Positions 1-7,709 of a stretch of DNA of 64,000 nt are shown in pieces (the first letter of the stretch is position 1; every line of letters begins with the position of its first letter). Position numbers and translations under genes: made by a program. The DNA is from Bin16 sp965206315 (lineage in GTDB: Bacteria; Chloroflexota; Dehalococcoidia; Lucifugimonadales; Australimonadaceae). The stretch spans positions 2,728,001 through 2,792,000 of the forward strand of contig OZ242210.1 of NCBI GenBank assembly GCA_965206315.1, written 5' to 3'. Below the pieces are notes generated by a model, which worked only from the letters and a program-made list of their open reading frames with translations, made no database searches and was not told the origin of the DNA.

Positions 1-1
1 G

Positions 2-862
2 CGCCTGCTGGACGGCTTCGACGTGCGTTCGATGGGCCACAACTCGCCCGACGCGCTTCACGCCTACATCTGCAGCGCACGGCTCGCGTACGCCGACCGG
101 TTCGCGTACCTCGCCGACCCCGCGTTCGTGAGCGTGCCGTGGCAGGGCCTCGTTTCCGACGGCTACGCCGACCTCCGGCGCGGGCTGATCGACATGCAAC
201 ACATCGGCCTCGGCCCCGTCGAGCCGGGCGACCCGTGGGCGTTCGACGAGGCCACGCCGGGCGAGCGGCTGCCTGCGAGCGCTCCGGCGCTCGACTCCGG
301 CACGACGCACCTGTGCGTCATCGACGCGGAGGGCAACGCGGTGTCGCTTACGAACACGCTCATGGCGGGCTTCGGCTCAGGGTTCGTGCCGAAGGGCACC
401 GGCGTCGTGATGAACAACGGCATGATGTGGTTCGACCCGGTGCCGGGACGCGTGAACTCGATCATGCCGGGCAAGTATCCGCTCAACAACATGACCCCTG
501 CCCTCGTGCTCGACAGTAGCGGCGTCCGCATGGCGGTAGGCGCGACCGGCGGTCGGCGGATAACGAACTGCGTCACGCAGCTCATCTCCAAGGTGGTCGA
601 TTTCGGCATGGGGCCGCAGGAGGCGATCGACGCGCCGCGTGTCGACTGCTCGCAGCCGGCCACGCTCGCCCACCGGAACATGGACCCCGGCGTGGTCGCC
701 GAGCTCGAACGGCGCGGACACCGCATCCAGGTCATCGGGGAAGGCCACGTGCAGGGCGGCTTCGCCAGCTTCGCGAGCCCCGTGGCCATCGTCCTCGACC
801 CGGACGGCGACTTCCGCGCGGGCGTCGACACGTTCCACTCGGCGTACGCCGAAGGGCTGTAA
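2..862 (+). CDS. gamma-glutamyltranspeptidase family protein, C-terminal part (5' end outside window)
   Basis: The reading frame is open from base 2, so the gene enters from the left. The protein aligns with the end of the large subunit and all of the small subunit of gamma-glutamyltransferases, which move or hydrolyse gamma-glutamyl groups and are processed autocatalytically. The motif DSGTTH (near base 296-313) gives the Thr expected to start the small subunit and act as nucleophile, followed by the usual GNAVSLTNTL. NNMTPALVL and GATGGRRI match the family's later conserved blocks. The stop TAA overlaps the next ATG by one base. Some members of this superfamily hydrolyse other acyl substrates such as cephalosporins, so the substrate is open. 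The family call is secure; localisation cannot be judged without the N-terminus. Confidence 0.9.
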   Translation, partial: RLLDGFDVRSMGHNSPDALHAYICSARLAYADRFAYLADPAFVSVPWQGLVSDGYADLRRGLIDMQHIGLGPVEPGDPWAFDEATPGERLPASAPALDSGTTHLCVIDAEGNAVSLTNTLMAGFGSGFVPKGTGVVMNNGMMWFDPVPGRVNSIMPGKYPLNNMTPALVLDSSGVRMAVGATGGRRITNCVTQLISKVVDFGMGPQEAIDAPRVDCSQPATLAHRNMDPGVVAELERRGHRIQVIGEGHVQGGFASFASPVAIVLDPDGDFRAGVDTFHSAYAEGL

Positions 863-1155
863 TGTCGAATAAGCAACTAGCCCTCTTGCTTGTTCTCATC
901 ATCCTGTCTCCGATCGAAACATTTGTCATTGCAATGCTTGTTCCATTGCTCCTGGCCGGTGGATTCAGTCTGGTCGCTTTTGGAGTAGTTATGATGCATC
1001 TACTGGCTTTCGCTGAGTACAACGATCGCCATGAGCAAGCGAAGATACCGAGAGCATTCATAGTTGCCTATGCAGTTGGAGCACTTGGATTAGCAGTGCT
1101 TGCGATCGAGTTCGTCTATCCTCACATACCGGATTCCCTCTGGCTATGGAGCTGA
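862..1155 (+). CDS. small hydrophobic membrane protein, unknown function
   Basis: 97 residues. The ATG overlaps the stop of the upstream transpeptidase (TAATG) and the end overlaps the next gene by 10 bases, so it is translationally coupled between them. Two hydrophobic stretches are visible: residues about 6-45 (possibly a hairpin of two helices) and about 70-90, separated by a charged segment EYNDRHEQAKIPR. Codon use is clearly more AT-rich than the neighbours (AATAAG, ATTGCA, TTTGGA), suggesting different ancestry or relaxed codon selection. I do not recognise a family. Confidence 0.6.
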   Translation: MSNKQLALLLVLIILSPIETFVIAMLVPLLLAGGFSLVAFGVVMMHLLAFAEYNDRHEQAKIPRAFIVAYAVGALGLAVLAIEFVYPHIPDSLWLWS

Positions 1156-1877
1156 ACCTCACCGTCATCGTACCGGCGTTCAATGAGGCCGATCACCTCC
1201 CTGCAACGCTGGACGCGATCAAAATCGCCGCAGCGCAGTCGCGCGCGAGCTCCGGCGCCGGGATGGAGGTAGTAGTCGTCGACAACAACAGCACCGACGA
1301 GACCGCGGCCATCGCGAGCAGCAAGGGCGCGGCAGTCGTACACGAGCCGGTGCAGGGCATCGCGCGAGCCCGCAATGCAGGAGCGCGTTACGCACAGGGC
1401 GACGTGCTTGTGTTCGTCGACGCGGACGTGCTCCTCCCCCCTGCCCTCCTCGAGGCCATCCAGGAGGCGATGAGCGACCCTGCCTGCGTGGGTGGCGGCG
1501 TGGGCGTCGAGTACCAGCCTCGGCGGCGGTCCATGCGACTGTACCTGCGCGCATGGCGATTGCTCGCGCGACGGATGCGGCTGGTGCAGGGCGCGACGCA
1601 GTTCTGCCGCAGAGACGCCTTCGAGCAGGTCGGCGGCTACGACGAGCAGGCGTGGATAGGCGAAGACGTGGACTTCTACAGGAGCATGGAGCGACTCGCC
1701 AGGAGCGTGGGCGGCACGGTGCGGTTCATCGAGCAGCCGCGTGTGCAGGCGTCGTCGCGGCGCTTCGACAAGTGGCCGTTGTGGAAGACACTGCTGTGGA
1801 CCAACCCGCTCTTCATCACGCTGTTCCGGCGACGTAAGGCGTTCTGGGCAGGCTGGTACCGGCGTCCGGTGCGGTAG
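1146..1877 (+). CDS. glycosyltransferase family 2 (GT-A fold)
   Basis: 243 residues. The N-terminal TVIVPAFNEADHLPATL and VVVVDNNSTDET are the nucleotide-sugar-binding start of GT2 enzymes. GDVLVFVDADV (about residues 85-95) holds the metal-binding DxD motif (D92-A-D94). GGYDEQAWIGEDVDF resembles the acceptor-side ED motif. No membrane segment is obvious, so it probably acts at the cytoplasmic face in glycolipid or polysaccharide assembly. It overlaps the small membrane protein upstream. Donor and acceptor sugars cannot be inferred. Confidence 0.85.
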   Translation: MELNLTVIVPAFNEADHLPATLDAIKIAAAQSRASSGAGMEVVVVDNNSTDETAAIASSKGAAVVHEPVQGIARARNAGARYAQGDVLVFVDADVLLPPALLEAIQEAMSDPACVGGGVGVEYQPRRRSMRLYLRAWRLLARRMRLVQGATQFCRRDAFEQVGGYDEQAWIGEDVDFYRSMERLARSVGGTVRFIEQPRVQASSRRFDKWPLWKTLLWTNPLFITLFRRRKAFWAGWYRRPVR

Positions 1878-1895
1878 GACGTACGGCCGGTCTCC

Positions 1896-3131
1896 TCACG
1901 AAGCATCCAGGACGTTCTCGTACGGGACCACGCAGATTACGGTCGTGCCGCGTCCTGACTCGCCCGAAGACACTTCGAGCGTGCCTCCCATCTGCTCGGC
2001 GTCCGCTTCCATGTTCGTGAAGCCGTGGCCGCGCTCCGCGTAATCGGACGGAAGGCCGACGCCGTCGTCGGATATCGACATGCGGAGCGCGTCGTCATGG
2101 AAGTCGAGCGTGATGGTGACCTTCCCGGCCGACGCGTGTCGAAGCGCGTTCGCCATCGCGTTATGAGCGATAGCGAAGAGCAATCCCCGGGCCACAGTGG
2201 AGAGGGGCGGCTCCTCGCCGGAGCACGTCACCTCGGTGGGGATCGAGGTGATGTTGGTGAAGGTCGAGGCGTGCGCCTCGAGCACCGTGCCGAGTTCCCT
2301 GCCCCTGAATATGAGATCGATGTCTATGGGGTGCCTCAGCTCCCACATGGTCGATCGCGACAGTGCGTGCATCGCCTGGAGCCGGGCGACCTGCTCCCGG
2401 TTGGATGGGTCCTCGGCTTCCAGGGCCGATTCGAGACCCAGCCCGAGCACGTACGCAGACTGGGCGATGGTGTCATGGATGACCTGCGAGAGCCGGAGCC
2501 GTTCCACCTGGAGTTGGCGGTCCCGTTCCTGCTGTCGGACCCGCTCGACGGCTTCCAGCCTCCTGATACGTTCGAACCCGGAGATCAGCGTGACCACTAC
2601 CACCACCCCGTACATGGCGGTGATCCGCGCGATCAGCACCTTCTCTTCCTTTGCGGCCACATCGATCCCCTCTCCCGCCATCAGGACCACCGCGCTGTAG
2701 AGGACGGCAGCCAGCGTCACCCAGACGAGGCTGATCCTGAAAGAGGCGAAGACAACGGCAAACATGGCCAAAGCCGGGTAGTACAGCAGGAAGCACAGCG
2801 TCGCCAGCCCTCCGCCCACGGCGGCGCCCCCCGTGATCAGGGCCACGTCCATCGCGCTCAGCGCGAGCAGGCTCTGCCACTTCACGTTCCTGCCGGTCCG
2901 CAGCAGAAAGTGGACGTAGGCGTTGTAGGACATCGCAAGCAGGGCGAGCAGGGTATAAGCGCCGTGGATGGCAAGCGTGTAGTCCGGGCGATAGGCCATC
3001 AGGGCCAGGGCGACCACGAGGATCAACCAACGTCCCCACACGGAGACCGCCGCCGCATGGCGCAGACCTTCAGGATCGGTCCACTCGGCGATCCCAGCGC
3101 GCTGCGCAGGGGAGTCGGTCTGGATGTTCAT
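1896..3131 (-). CDS. sensor histidine kinase, HisKA_3 (NarL/LiaS-type), membrane-anchored
   Basis: 411 residues. About six hydrophobic segments fill residues 30-185, a coiled linker rich in Arg/Gln/Glu follows (about 188-212), then the dimerisation/phosphoacceptor helix SQVIHDTIAQ with the likely phospho-His at 219. The ATP-binding part shows an N-box (NAMANALRHA) and SISDDGVGLP (G1). This is the layout of kinases that pair with LuxR/NarL-type regulators. No response regulator lies next to it in the window, so it is an orphan here. It converges on the glycosyltransferase and is followed upstream by a HAD gene in the same direction. The signal is unknown; a large membrane domain with almost no extracytoplasmic loop suggests intramembrane sensing. 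Confidence 0.88.
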   Translation of the reverse strand: MNIQTDSPAQRAGIAEWTDPEGLRHAAAVSVWGRWLILVVALALMAYRPDYTLAIHGAYTLLALLAMSYNAYVHFLLRTGRNVKWQSLLALSAMDVALITGGAAVGGGLATLCFLLYYPALAMFAVVFASFRISLVWVTLAAVLYSAVVLMAGEGIDVAAKEEKVLIARITAMYGVVVVVTLISGFERIRRLEAVERVRQQERDRQLQVERLRLSQVIHDTIAQSAYVLGLGLESALEAEDPSNREQVARLQAMHALSRSTMWELRHPIDIDLIFRGRELGTVLEAHASTFTNITSIPTEVTCSGEEPPLSTVARGLLFAIAHNAMANALRHASAGKVTITLDFHDDALRMSISDDGVGLPSDYAERGHGFTNMEADAEQMGGTLEVSSGESGRGTTVICVVPYENVLDAS

Positions 3132-3256
3132 GAAGTCGAACGGCCTCGATCTGCAGGAGTCGTCCCGGTGCGCTGATGTTCCCTGCCATTATCACACGGG
3201 TGCGCAAACATCCTTACCCGGCCAGGAGATAGAGCGAGGTCGTTCTCAACTCGCCT

Positions 3257-3937
3257 CTAGCCCAGCAGGAGCGGTCCGACCTGGCTGACATGCGAAACCC
3301 GATGGTCCGGCGGTTCGACGCCGTCCGGCCACGACTGTCCGTTCGTCACCCATGCGGTCGAGAGCCCCACGCCCCTTGCGCCGACCATGTCCGCTGCGAC
3401 GTCGTCACCGACGAACAGCACTTCGCGGCCAGGCGGCACGCCCAGGCAGCCGAGCGCCCTGCGGAATATCTCGGGGGCGGGCTTCCGATGGCCCACCTCG
3501 TCCGAGACGATGACGCACCCGGTCAGCCCCTCCAGCCCCCGCGACCTGATCGTCATGTGCTGTCCCGACGACGGGCCGTTGGTGACGATGCCCCACGGCA
3601 CGCCCGCAGTGTTCAGACCACGCAACAGTGGGAACACGTCAGGGTCTTGCGGCAGCACGAGGCGGGACCACTTGAGGTACCAGGCGGCCAGCTCCTCAGG
3701 CGACAGCCCGATGCCCGGCCATTCTTCGAGCGTGCGGGCGATCAGCCGCTCCCTCCCCGCCAGGCCCCTTTCGTCGAACGCGGCGAACGTCGCTTCCGTT
3801 TCGTCGGCGGTCGCGGCAGCGCGCACGGCGGGATACGTCTCGTGCAGCAGGCGACCGGTCGCGCGTATCGCTGCATCGCGGTCCCAGAGCGTGTTGTCGA
3901 GGTCGAAGAGCGCAGCTGTGTAGAGAGGCGGCATCAA
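3257..3937 (-). CDS. HAD superfamily hydrolase (phosphoglycolate phosphatase/haloacid dehalogenase-like)
   Basis: 226 residues. Motif I FDLDNTLWD (residues 11-19) carries the nucleophilic and acid/base Asp pair. VTNGPSSGQ is motif II, HRKPAPEIF gives the motif III Lys, and VGDDVAADM is motif IV. A helical cap lies between motifs I and II, as in subclass I enzymes such as YjjG or pyrophosphatase PpaX. The protein should be a cytosolic phosphatase with an unknown small-molecule substrate. It starts at ATG 3937; a second Met follows immediately, so the start may be one codon in. Confidence 0.85.
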   Translation of the reverse strand: MMPPLYTAALFDLDNTLWDRDAAIRATGRLLHETYPAVRAAATADETEATFAAFDERGLAGRERLIARTLEEWPGIGLSPEELAAWYLKWSRLVLPQDPDVFPLLRGLNTAGVPWGIVTNGPSSGQHMTIRSRGLEGLTGCVIVSDEVGHRKPAPEIFRRALGCLGVPPGREVLFVGDDVAADMVGARGVGLSTAWVTNGQSWPDGVEPPDHRVSHVSQVGPLLLG

Positions 3938-3982
3938 CTACATCCCGATCATGGAAAATCGACCATCTATCTGTTGGACTGC

Positions 3983-4219
3983 TCAGTGCTCATGCCACTG
4001 GAGTTGGGGGTCGTCATCAGGGAGGGGCCTTCCCCTCTCATGCACATAGAATCCAACCACCTGATACCTATCGGCAGCGGCATTCTCGGAAGGCCACAAG
4101 CGTATCTGTACGTCATAGTAAGGCGCTGCGATACGCAGGTCTCGCGCGAATCGCCGCAGTCTGCCTGCCGCCTTGTCCGCCATCTCCCGCTCGCGCCCTC
4201 GTTCTTCTCTGTCAGTCAT
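3983..4219 (-). CDS. small hypothetical protein (78 aa)
   Basis: The chosen start at 4219 has a good ribosome binding site (AGAGGG about 9 bases upstream); the open frame extends to 4285 but without such a site. The protein begins with a very charged helix (MTDREERGREREMADKAAGR) and then reads like a compact alpha/beta segment (YYDVQIRLWPSE, YQVVGFYVHERG). It has no cysteines or membrane segment. I do not recognise a family. It lies between the inositol-phosphate synthase and the HAD gene, all on the minus strand, and may be transcribed with them. Confidence 0.5.
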   Translation of the reverse strand: MTDREERGREREMADKAAGRLRRFARDLRIAAPYYDVQIRLWPSENAAADRYQVVGFYVHERGRPLPDDDPQLQWHEH

Positions 4220-4292
4220 CTCGCACCCTCTGCTGCAAGCCTTTCGGGCATCCCGTCCGCTCTTCGCAAGTGTGTTCGCACGCACGGGAACG

Positions 4293-5813
4293 CTAGTCCT
4301 GGTGGTAGTACTCCAGGCCGAGGTGGGTGATCTGCTCCTCGCCCATCATCCAGCGCAGCGTGTTCTTGAGCTTCGTCTGCTGGATGAACAGGTCGTGCTC
4401 CGGGTAGAGGTTACGCGCATGGTGCGGGCTCTTGAAGTAGAACGAGAGCCACTCCTGGATGCCGGACATCCCGGCGCGCTGCGCCAGGTCCATGAAGAGG
4501 ATGAGGTCCAGCACGATGGGCGCGGCGAGGATGGAGTCGGAGCAGAGGAAGTCGATCTTCATCTGCATGGGATGGCGCAGCCACCCGAACAGGTCGACGT
4601 TGTCCCAGCCCTCCTTGGCGTCCCCGCGCGGCGGGTAGTAGTTGATGCGCACCTTGTGGTAGGCGTCGCCGTAGAGGCCGGGGTACATCTCCGGTTGCAG
4701 GATGTGCTCCAGCACGCCGAGTTTCGACTCCTCCTTCGTGCGGAAGTTCTCGGGCTCGTCGAGCACCTCGCCGTCGCGGTTCCCGAGGATGTTCGTGGAG
4801 AACCAGCCGTTCAGCCCCAGCATCCGCGCCTTCAGCATCGGCCCGATGACGGTCTTCACGAGCGTCTGGCCCGTCTTGAAGTCCTTGCCGCAGATGGGCA
4901 CGCCCCTGTCCCGCGCCAGCCGCTCGAGCGCCGGAATGTCCACGGTCAGGTTCGGCGCGCCGTTGATGTACGGAACGCCCTCCTGCAGCGCGGCGTAGGC
5001 GTAGATCATCGACGGCGCGATGTTCGGGTCGCTCGCCTGGAGCGCGGAGACGAACCCCTCGATGTCCTGGTGTATCTCTTCCTCGGTAATGAATTTCTCG
5101 GTGGAGGCGCACCAGATCATCACCAGCCGGTCGCAGCCGTTCTCTTCCTTGAACCGGCGCATGTCCTCCCTGATCTTCTCGACGGCGTCGAGCTTGCTCC
5201 CGGCAGCCTTGACGTTCGATCCCTCGATGCGCTTCGCGTAGTCCCGGTCGAAGACCGCCGGCATCGGTTCGATCGACCTGAGGTAGTCGGCAATGGGCTC
5301 GATCTCGTCGTACCGGTCGAGGACGCCCGCCCTGAGCGCGGCTTCGTAGGCGTTGTCCGGTATCGGGTCCCACGCGCCGAAGACCAACTGATCGAGCTCC
5401 GCGATAGGCACGAACTCCTTGATGAGCGGTGCGCGGCTGTCGGTGCGCCTGCCGAGGCGGATGGTCGCCATCTGTGTGAGCGAGCCGACGGGTTCGCCGG
5501 AACCTCGGCGGATGTGCTCCACGCCCGCGATGACGGTCGACGACACGGCGCCCAGCCCCACCATCAGGACGCCGAGCCTGCCCTCCGCGGGTTCGACGCC
5601 GTTCGCGGCCGACTCCATGAAGTCCCGGGGCTCGAGTCCGATGCCGCGCCTGCGGGCGAGGGTCAGCAGCGTCTCGTGCCACTGCGCGGGGATCCTCCCC
5701 GTCCGGGCCCAGTGCTGCACGGTGCTCTGACGCCTGCCGAGCAGGCCCGCGAGCGCGGACTGCCCTCCGAAACGGTCGATGATCTGCTTTGCCGTGTTCT
5801 GCTGTGTGCTCAT
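4293..5813 (-). CDS. ino1: myo-inositol-1-phosphate synthase with N-terminal helix-turn-helix domain
   Basis: 506 residues. From residue 78 on it is an inositol-3-phosphate synthase, which converts glucose 6-phosphate to inositol phosphate using NAD: VGLGAVSST (85-93) is the NAD loop, and NGAPNLTVDIPALE and GKDFKTGQT hold the catalytic Lys and substrate-binding residues. Residues about 8-65 form a separate domain resembling YdaS/Cro-type HTH proteins (IIDRFGGQSALAGLLG, STVQHWARTGRIPAQW). The extra domain makes it longer than usual prokaryotic synthases (about 360-440). The start codon sits 8 nt after a good promoter with a dyad in its spacer, so the gene may bind its own promoter. The product probably feeds inositol lipids or solutes. 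The enzyme call is secure; the DNA-binding role is inferred. Confidence 0.9.
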   Translation of the reverse strand: MSTQQNTAKQIIDRFGGQSALAGLLGRRQSTVQHWARTGRIPAQWHETLLTLARRRGIGLEPRDFMESAANGVEPAEGRLGVLMVGLGAVSSTVIAGVEHIRRGSGEPVGSLTQMATIRLGRRTDSRAPLIKEFVPIAELDQLVFGAWDPIPDNAYEAALRAGVLDRYDEIEPIADYLRSIEPMPAVFDRDYAKRIEGSNVKAAGSKLDAVEKIREDMRRFKEENGCDRLVMIWCASTEKFITEEEIHQDIEGFVSALQASDPNIAPSMIYAYAALQEGVPYINGAPNLTVDIPALERLARDRGVPICGKDFKTGQTLVKTVIGPMLKARMLGLNGWFSTNILGNRDGEVLDEPENFRTKEESKLGVLEHILQPEMYPGLYGDAYHKVRINYYPPRGDAKEGWDNVDLFGWLRHPMQMKIDFLCSDSILAAPIVLDLILFMDLAQRAGMSGIQEWLSFYFKSPHHARNLYPEHDLFIQQTKLKNTLRWMMGEEQITHLGLEYYHQD

Positions 5814-5821
5814 GGTAGAGC

Positions 5822-5850
5822 AACCTACCGATAAAATCGTTAGCTGTCAA
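5822..5850 (-). promoter_or_regulatory. sigma-70-type promoter of ino1 with an internal dyad
   Basis: Read on the minus strand, TTGACA (5850-5845) is followed after exactly 17 bases by TAGGTT (5827-5822), and the ino1 ATG begins 8 bases later, so the transcript is leaderless or nearly so. Inside the spacer lies an imperfect palindrome, CTACCGAT-AAA-ATCGTTAG (5825-5843), matching in 7 of 8 pairs. Such placement would let a bound protein block RNA polymerase. The HTH domain encoded by ino1 itself is the obvious candidate, but that is inference. Confidence 0.75.
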
Positions 5851-5913
5851 GTCAGCACCCGTAAGACCTTAGGCGTATCATTGAATTCGACCCTACAGCG
5901 CCCGGATCACCAC

Positions 5914-6087
5914 ATGGCAACCGAAGAAGTCGACCATTCTGATAGTCAAGCACGCCAGGACGAGATTGACGAGCGTCTCCGAAGGATGCGAGCAATCGCC
6001 GAGCGATGCGCCGCGTTGCTGCGCGCAGGCGGACCACCGATCGACCACGCGGACCTGTTGTACGACGAACAGGGGCTGCCGAAGTAG
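5914..6087 (+). CDS. small hypothetical protein (57 aa)
   Basis: Begins at ATG 5914; the open frame continues upstream into the ino1 start region, but that part is the mirror of ino1 and is not used. The sequence is acidic and helical (EEVDHSDSQARQDEIDERLRRMRAIAERCAALLRAGG), ending DLLYDEQGLPK. It resembles short antitoxin-like or regulatory helices, but I cannot assign a family. It sits between divergent ino1 and the downstream Rieske gene. TATCAT at 5874 may be its -10. Confidence 0.45.
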   Translation: MATEEVDHSDSQARQDEIDERLRRMRAIAERCAALLRAGGPPIDHADLLYDEQGLPK

Positions 6088-6127
6088 CCGGCTGAACTCC
6101 GGGTGAGTCCCGGCTTGCCACGGTTGG

Positions 6128-6140
6128 TATCATCCCCCCA
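6128..6140 (+). promoter_or_regulatory. -10 box of a probably leaderless transcript
   Basis: GGTATCAT ends at 6133 and is followed by six C residues and then ATG at 6140. The hexamer TATCAT is therefore placed exactly where a -10 element would set the transcription start on the A of the start codon. No ribosome binding site is present. The same arrangement occurs before the genes at 37475 and 51850. Confidence 0.55.
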
Positions 6141-7438
6141 TGCTGAGCATGGAGGACAACGAACTCCTCACCCGAGTCGGCAGGGGCCGGCCGATGGGCG
6201 ACCTGCTCCGCCGCTTCTGGCACCCCGTACTGCTGTCGAGCGAGCTGCCGAAACCCGACTGCCCGCCGGTGCGCGTGCGGCTCATGGGCGAGCGCCTCGT
6301 CGCGTTCCGAGACACGAGCGGGCGGGTCGGCTTGCTCGCAGAGCGATGCCCCCATCGCAGGGCGAGCCTCTTCTTCGGACGCAACGAGGAGGACGGCCTG
6401 CGCTGCATCTACCACGGATGGAAGTACGACGTCGACGGCCGTTGCGTCGACATGCCCAGCGAACCCGCGGGCAGCAACTTCGCCTCCAAGGTGCGTACGA
6501 CCAGCTACCCGTGCCGCGAGACGAACGGGGTCGTCTTCGCCTACCTCGGCCCGCCGGAGCTGGAACCGGAGCTGCCGGGTATCGAATGGATAGGGCTGCC
6601 GGAGGGCCACGTCTACGTGACCAAGCGGTACGAGTTCGCGAACTGGGTGCAGGGGCTCGAGGGCGGCATCGACTCCTGCCATTCCAACTTCCTGCACACC
6701 ACGGTCCCGGCGTTCCGCCGCACGGCCGATTTCTTCGACGGCCTGCGCTCCAGGCTGCAGTTCGATTCGAGACTGGTCGAGTACTTCATCAGCGACCTCT
6801 CTCCCCGCTTCTACCTCCGCGACACCGACTACGGCGTGATGATCGGCACGCAGCGCGATGCGGGGGAGGACGATTTCTACTGGCGCATCACGCACTGGCT
6901 GCTCCCGCACGCGAACATCTTCGGAGGCGTGCGGGGAGACGGCGAGACACGCCTGGGCAGAGGGCTCATCTGGTCTGCGGTCGACGACCACACCACCGCC
7001 GTCTTCTCGGTCAGTTGGTCGCTGGACTCGCCACTGACGGAGAGTGAGCGTGATGCCTGCGAGGCGTTCAGCGGGGCCGTCGTCCCGGGCACGTTCACGC
7101 CGGTGCAGACGATGGCCAACGACTACCTCATAGACCGCGAGCGCCAGGCGACGGAGACGTTCACCGGCATCGAGTCGCTCCAGGCGCAGGACCTCGCCGC
7201 CCAGGAGGGCATGGGGAGCATCGTCGACAGAACGGAGGAGCACCTCGGCTCGTCCGACTCCGCCATCATCCGCGTGCGCCGCGCCCTGATCCGGGCGACC
7301 AGGGACCTCATGGAGGGCACCGAACCGCCACAGGCGACCCGTCCCGCCTCCTACAAGCTCCGCACCGTCGACCTAATCCGCCCGCGCGCCGATGGCTTCG
7401 ACGGAGAATCCATCGAGGCGCTCTGCCGGTTGGAGTGA
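6140..7438 (+). CDS. Rieske [2Fe-2S] ring-hydroxylating oxygenase, large subunit
   Basis: 432 residues. The Rieske centre is C70-P-H72 and C89-I-Y-H92 (CPHR, CIYHGWKY). The catalytic domain shows NWVQGLEGGIDSCHSNFLH, with H181 and H186 as likely ligands of the mononuclear iron. The type resembles phthalate 4,5-dioxygenase and related one-component terminal oxygenases that hydroxylate or O-demethylate aromatic acids. A reductase is not encoded nearby, so electrons must come from elsewhere. Start at 6140 is chosen because the protein aligns from its first residues with the second Rieske protein (33231), which also begins MLS..DNE..TRVG. The substrate is unknown. Confidence 0.93.
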   Translation: MLSMEDNELLTRVGRGRPMGDLLRRFWHPVLLSSELPKPDCPPVRVRLMGERLVAFRDTSGRVGLLAERCPHRRASLFFGRNEEDGLRCIYHGWKYDVDGRCVDMPSEPAGSNFASKVRTTSYPCRETNGVVFAYLGPPELEPELPGIEWIGLPEGHVYVTKRYEFANWVQGLEGGIDSCHSNFLHTTVPAFRRTADFFDGLRSRLQFDSRLVEYFISDLSPRFYLRDTDYGVMIGTQRDAGEDDFYWRITHWLLPHANIFGGVRGDGETRLGRGLIWSAVDDHTTAVFSVSWSLDSPLTESERDACEAFSGAVVPGTFTPVQTMANDYLIDRERQATETFTGIESLQAQDLAAQEGMGSIVDRTEEHLGSSDSAIIRVRRALIRATRDLMEGTEPPQATRPASYKLRTVDLIRPRADGFDGESIEALCRLE

Positions 7439-7448
7439 GGCCTCTTGC

Positions 7449-7478
7449 GTCGTTCCTGCGCAGGCAGGAACCTCGCAG
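7449..7478. repeat. 30-bp intergenic repeat, identical to 12370-12399
   Basis: A 30-base sequence containing the palindrome GTTCCTGCGCAGGCAGGAAC lies just after the Rieske stop codon. It recurs without a mismatch at 12370-12399, also shortly after a stop codon. The core resembles the GTCATTCCCGCGAAGGCGGGAATCC family of short palindromes found in many bacterial genomes. Confidence 0.85.
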
Positions 7479-7504
7479 TCCTGGAGCGTGGGGTGCGGCG
7501 CGTT

Positions 7505-7546
7505 GTCATTCCGAGCGAAGCGCAGCGGAGTCGAGGAATCTCTCGG
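7505..7546. repeat. GTCATTCCGAGCGAAGC-type short interspersed repeat
   Basis: The segment starts GTCATTCCGAGCGAAGCGCA and ends GAGGAATCTCTCGG. A related copy, GTCATGCCGAGCAAAGCCGA with GGCACCTCTCGG, lies at 57887-57919. These are short, non-coding, partly palindromic sequences. Together with the 30-bp repeat they fill most of the 270-base space before the next gene; the rest shows nothing I recognise. Confidence 0.6.
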
Positions 7547-7709
7547 GAAGCATCACCCAGCCACCCTGCCCTGGCCCCAGAGGAATCGCCCATCATCCGC
7601 CCTCCAGCTCAACGATGCGCGCGCAGGACAAGCACACTCCTTGCAGCCATCAGTCGAGTACACTGATTCAATCATCACGAGGAAGCCGAACCTTGGAAGA
7701 GAGTATCGA

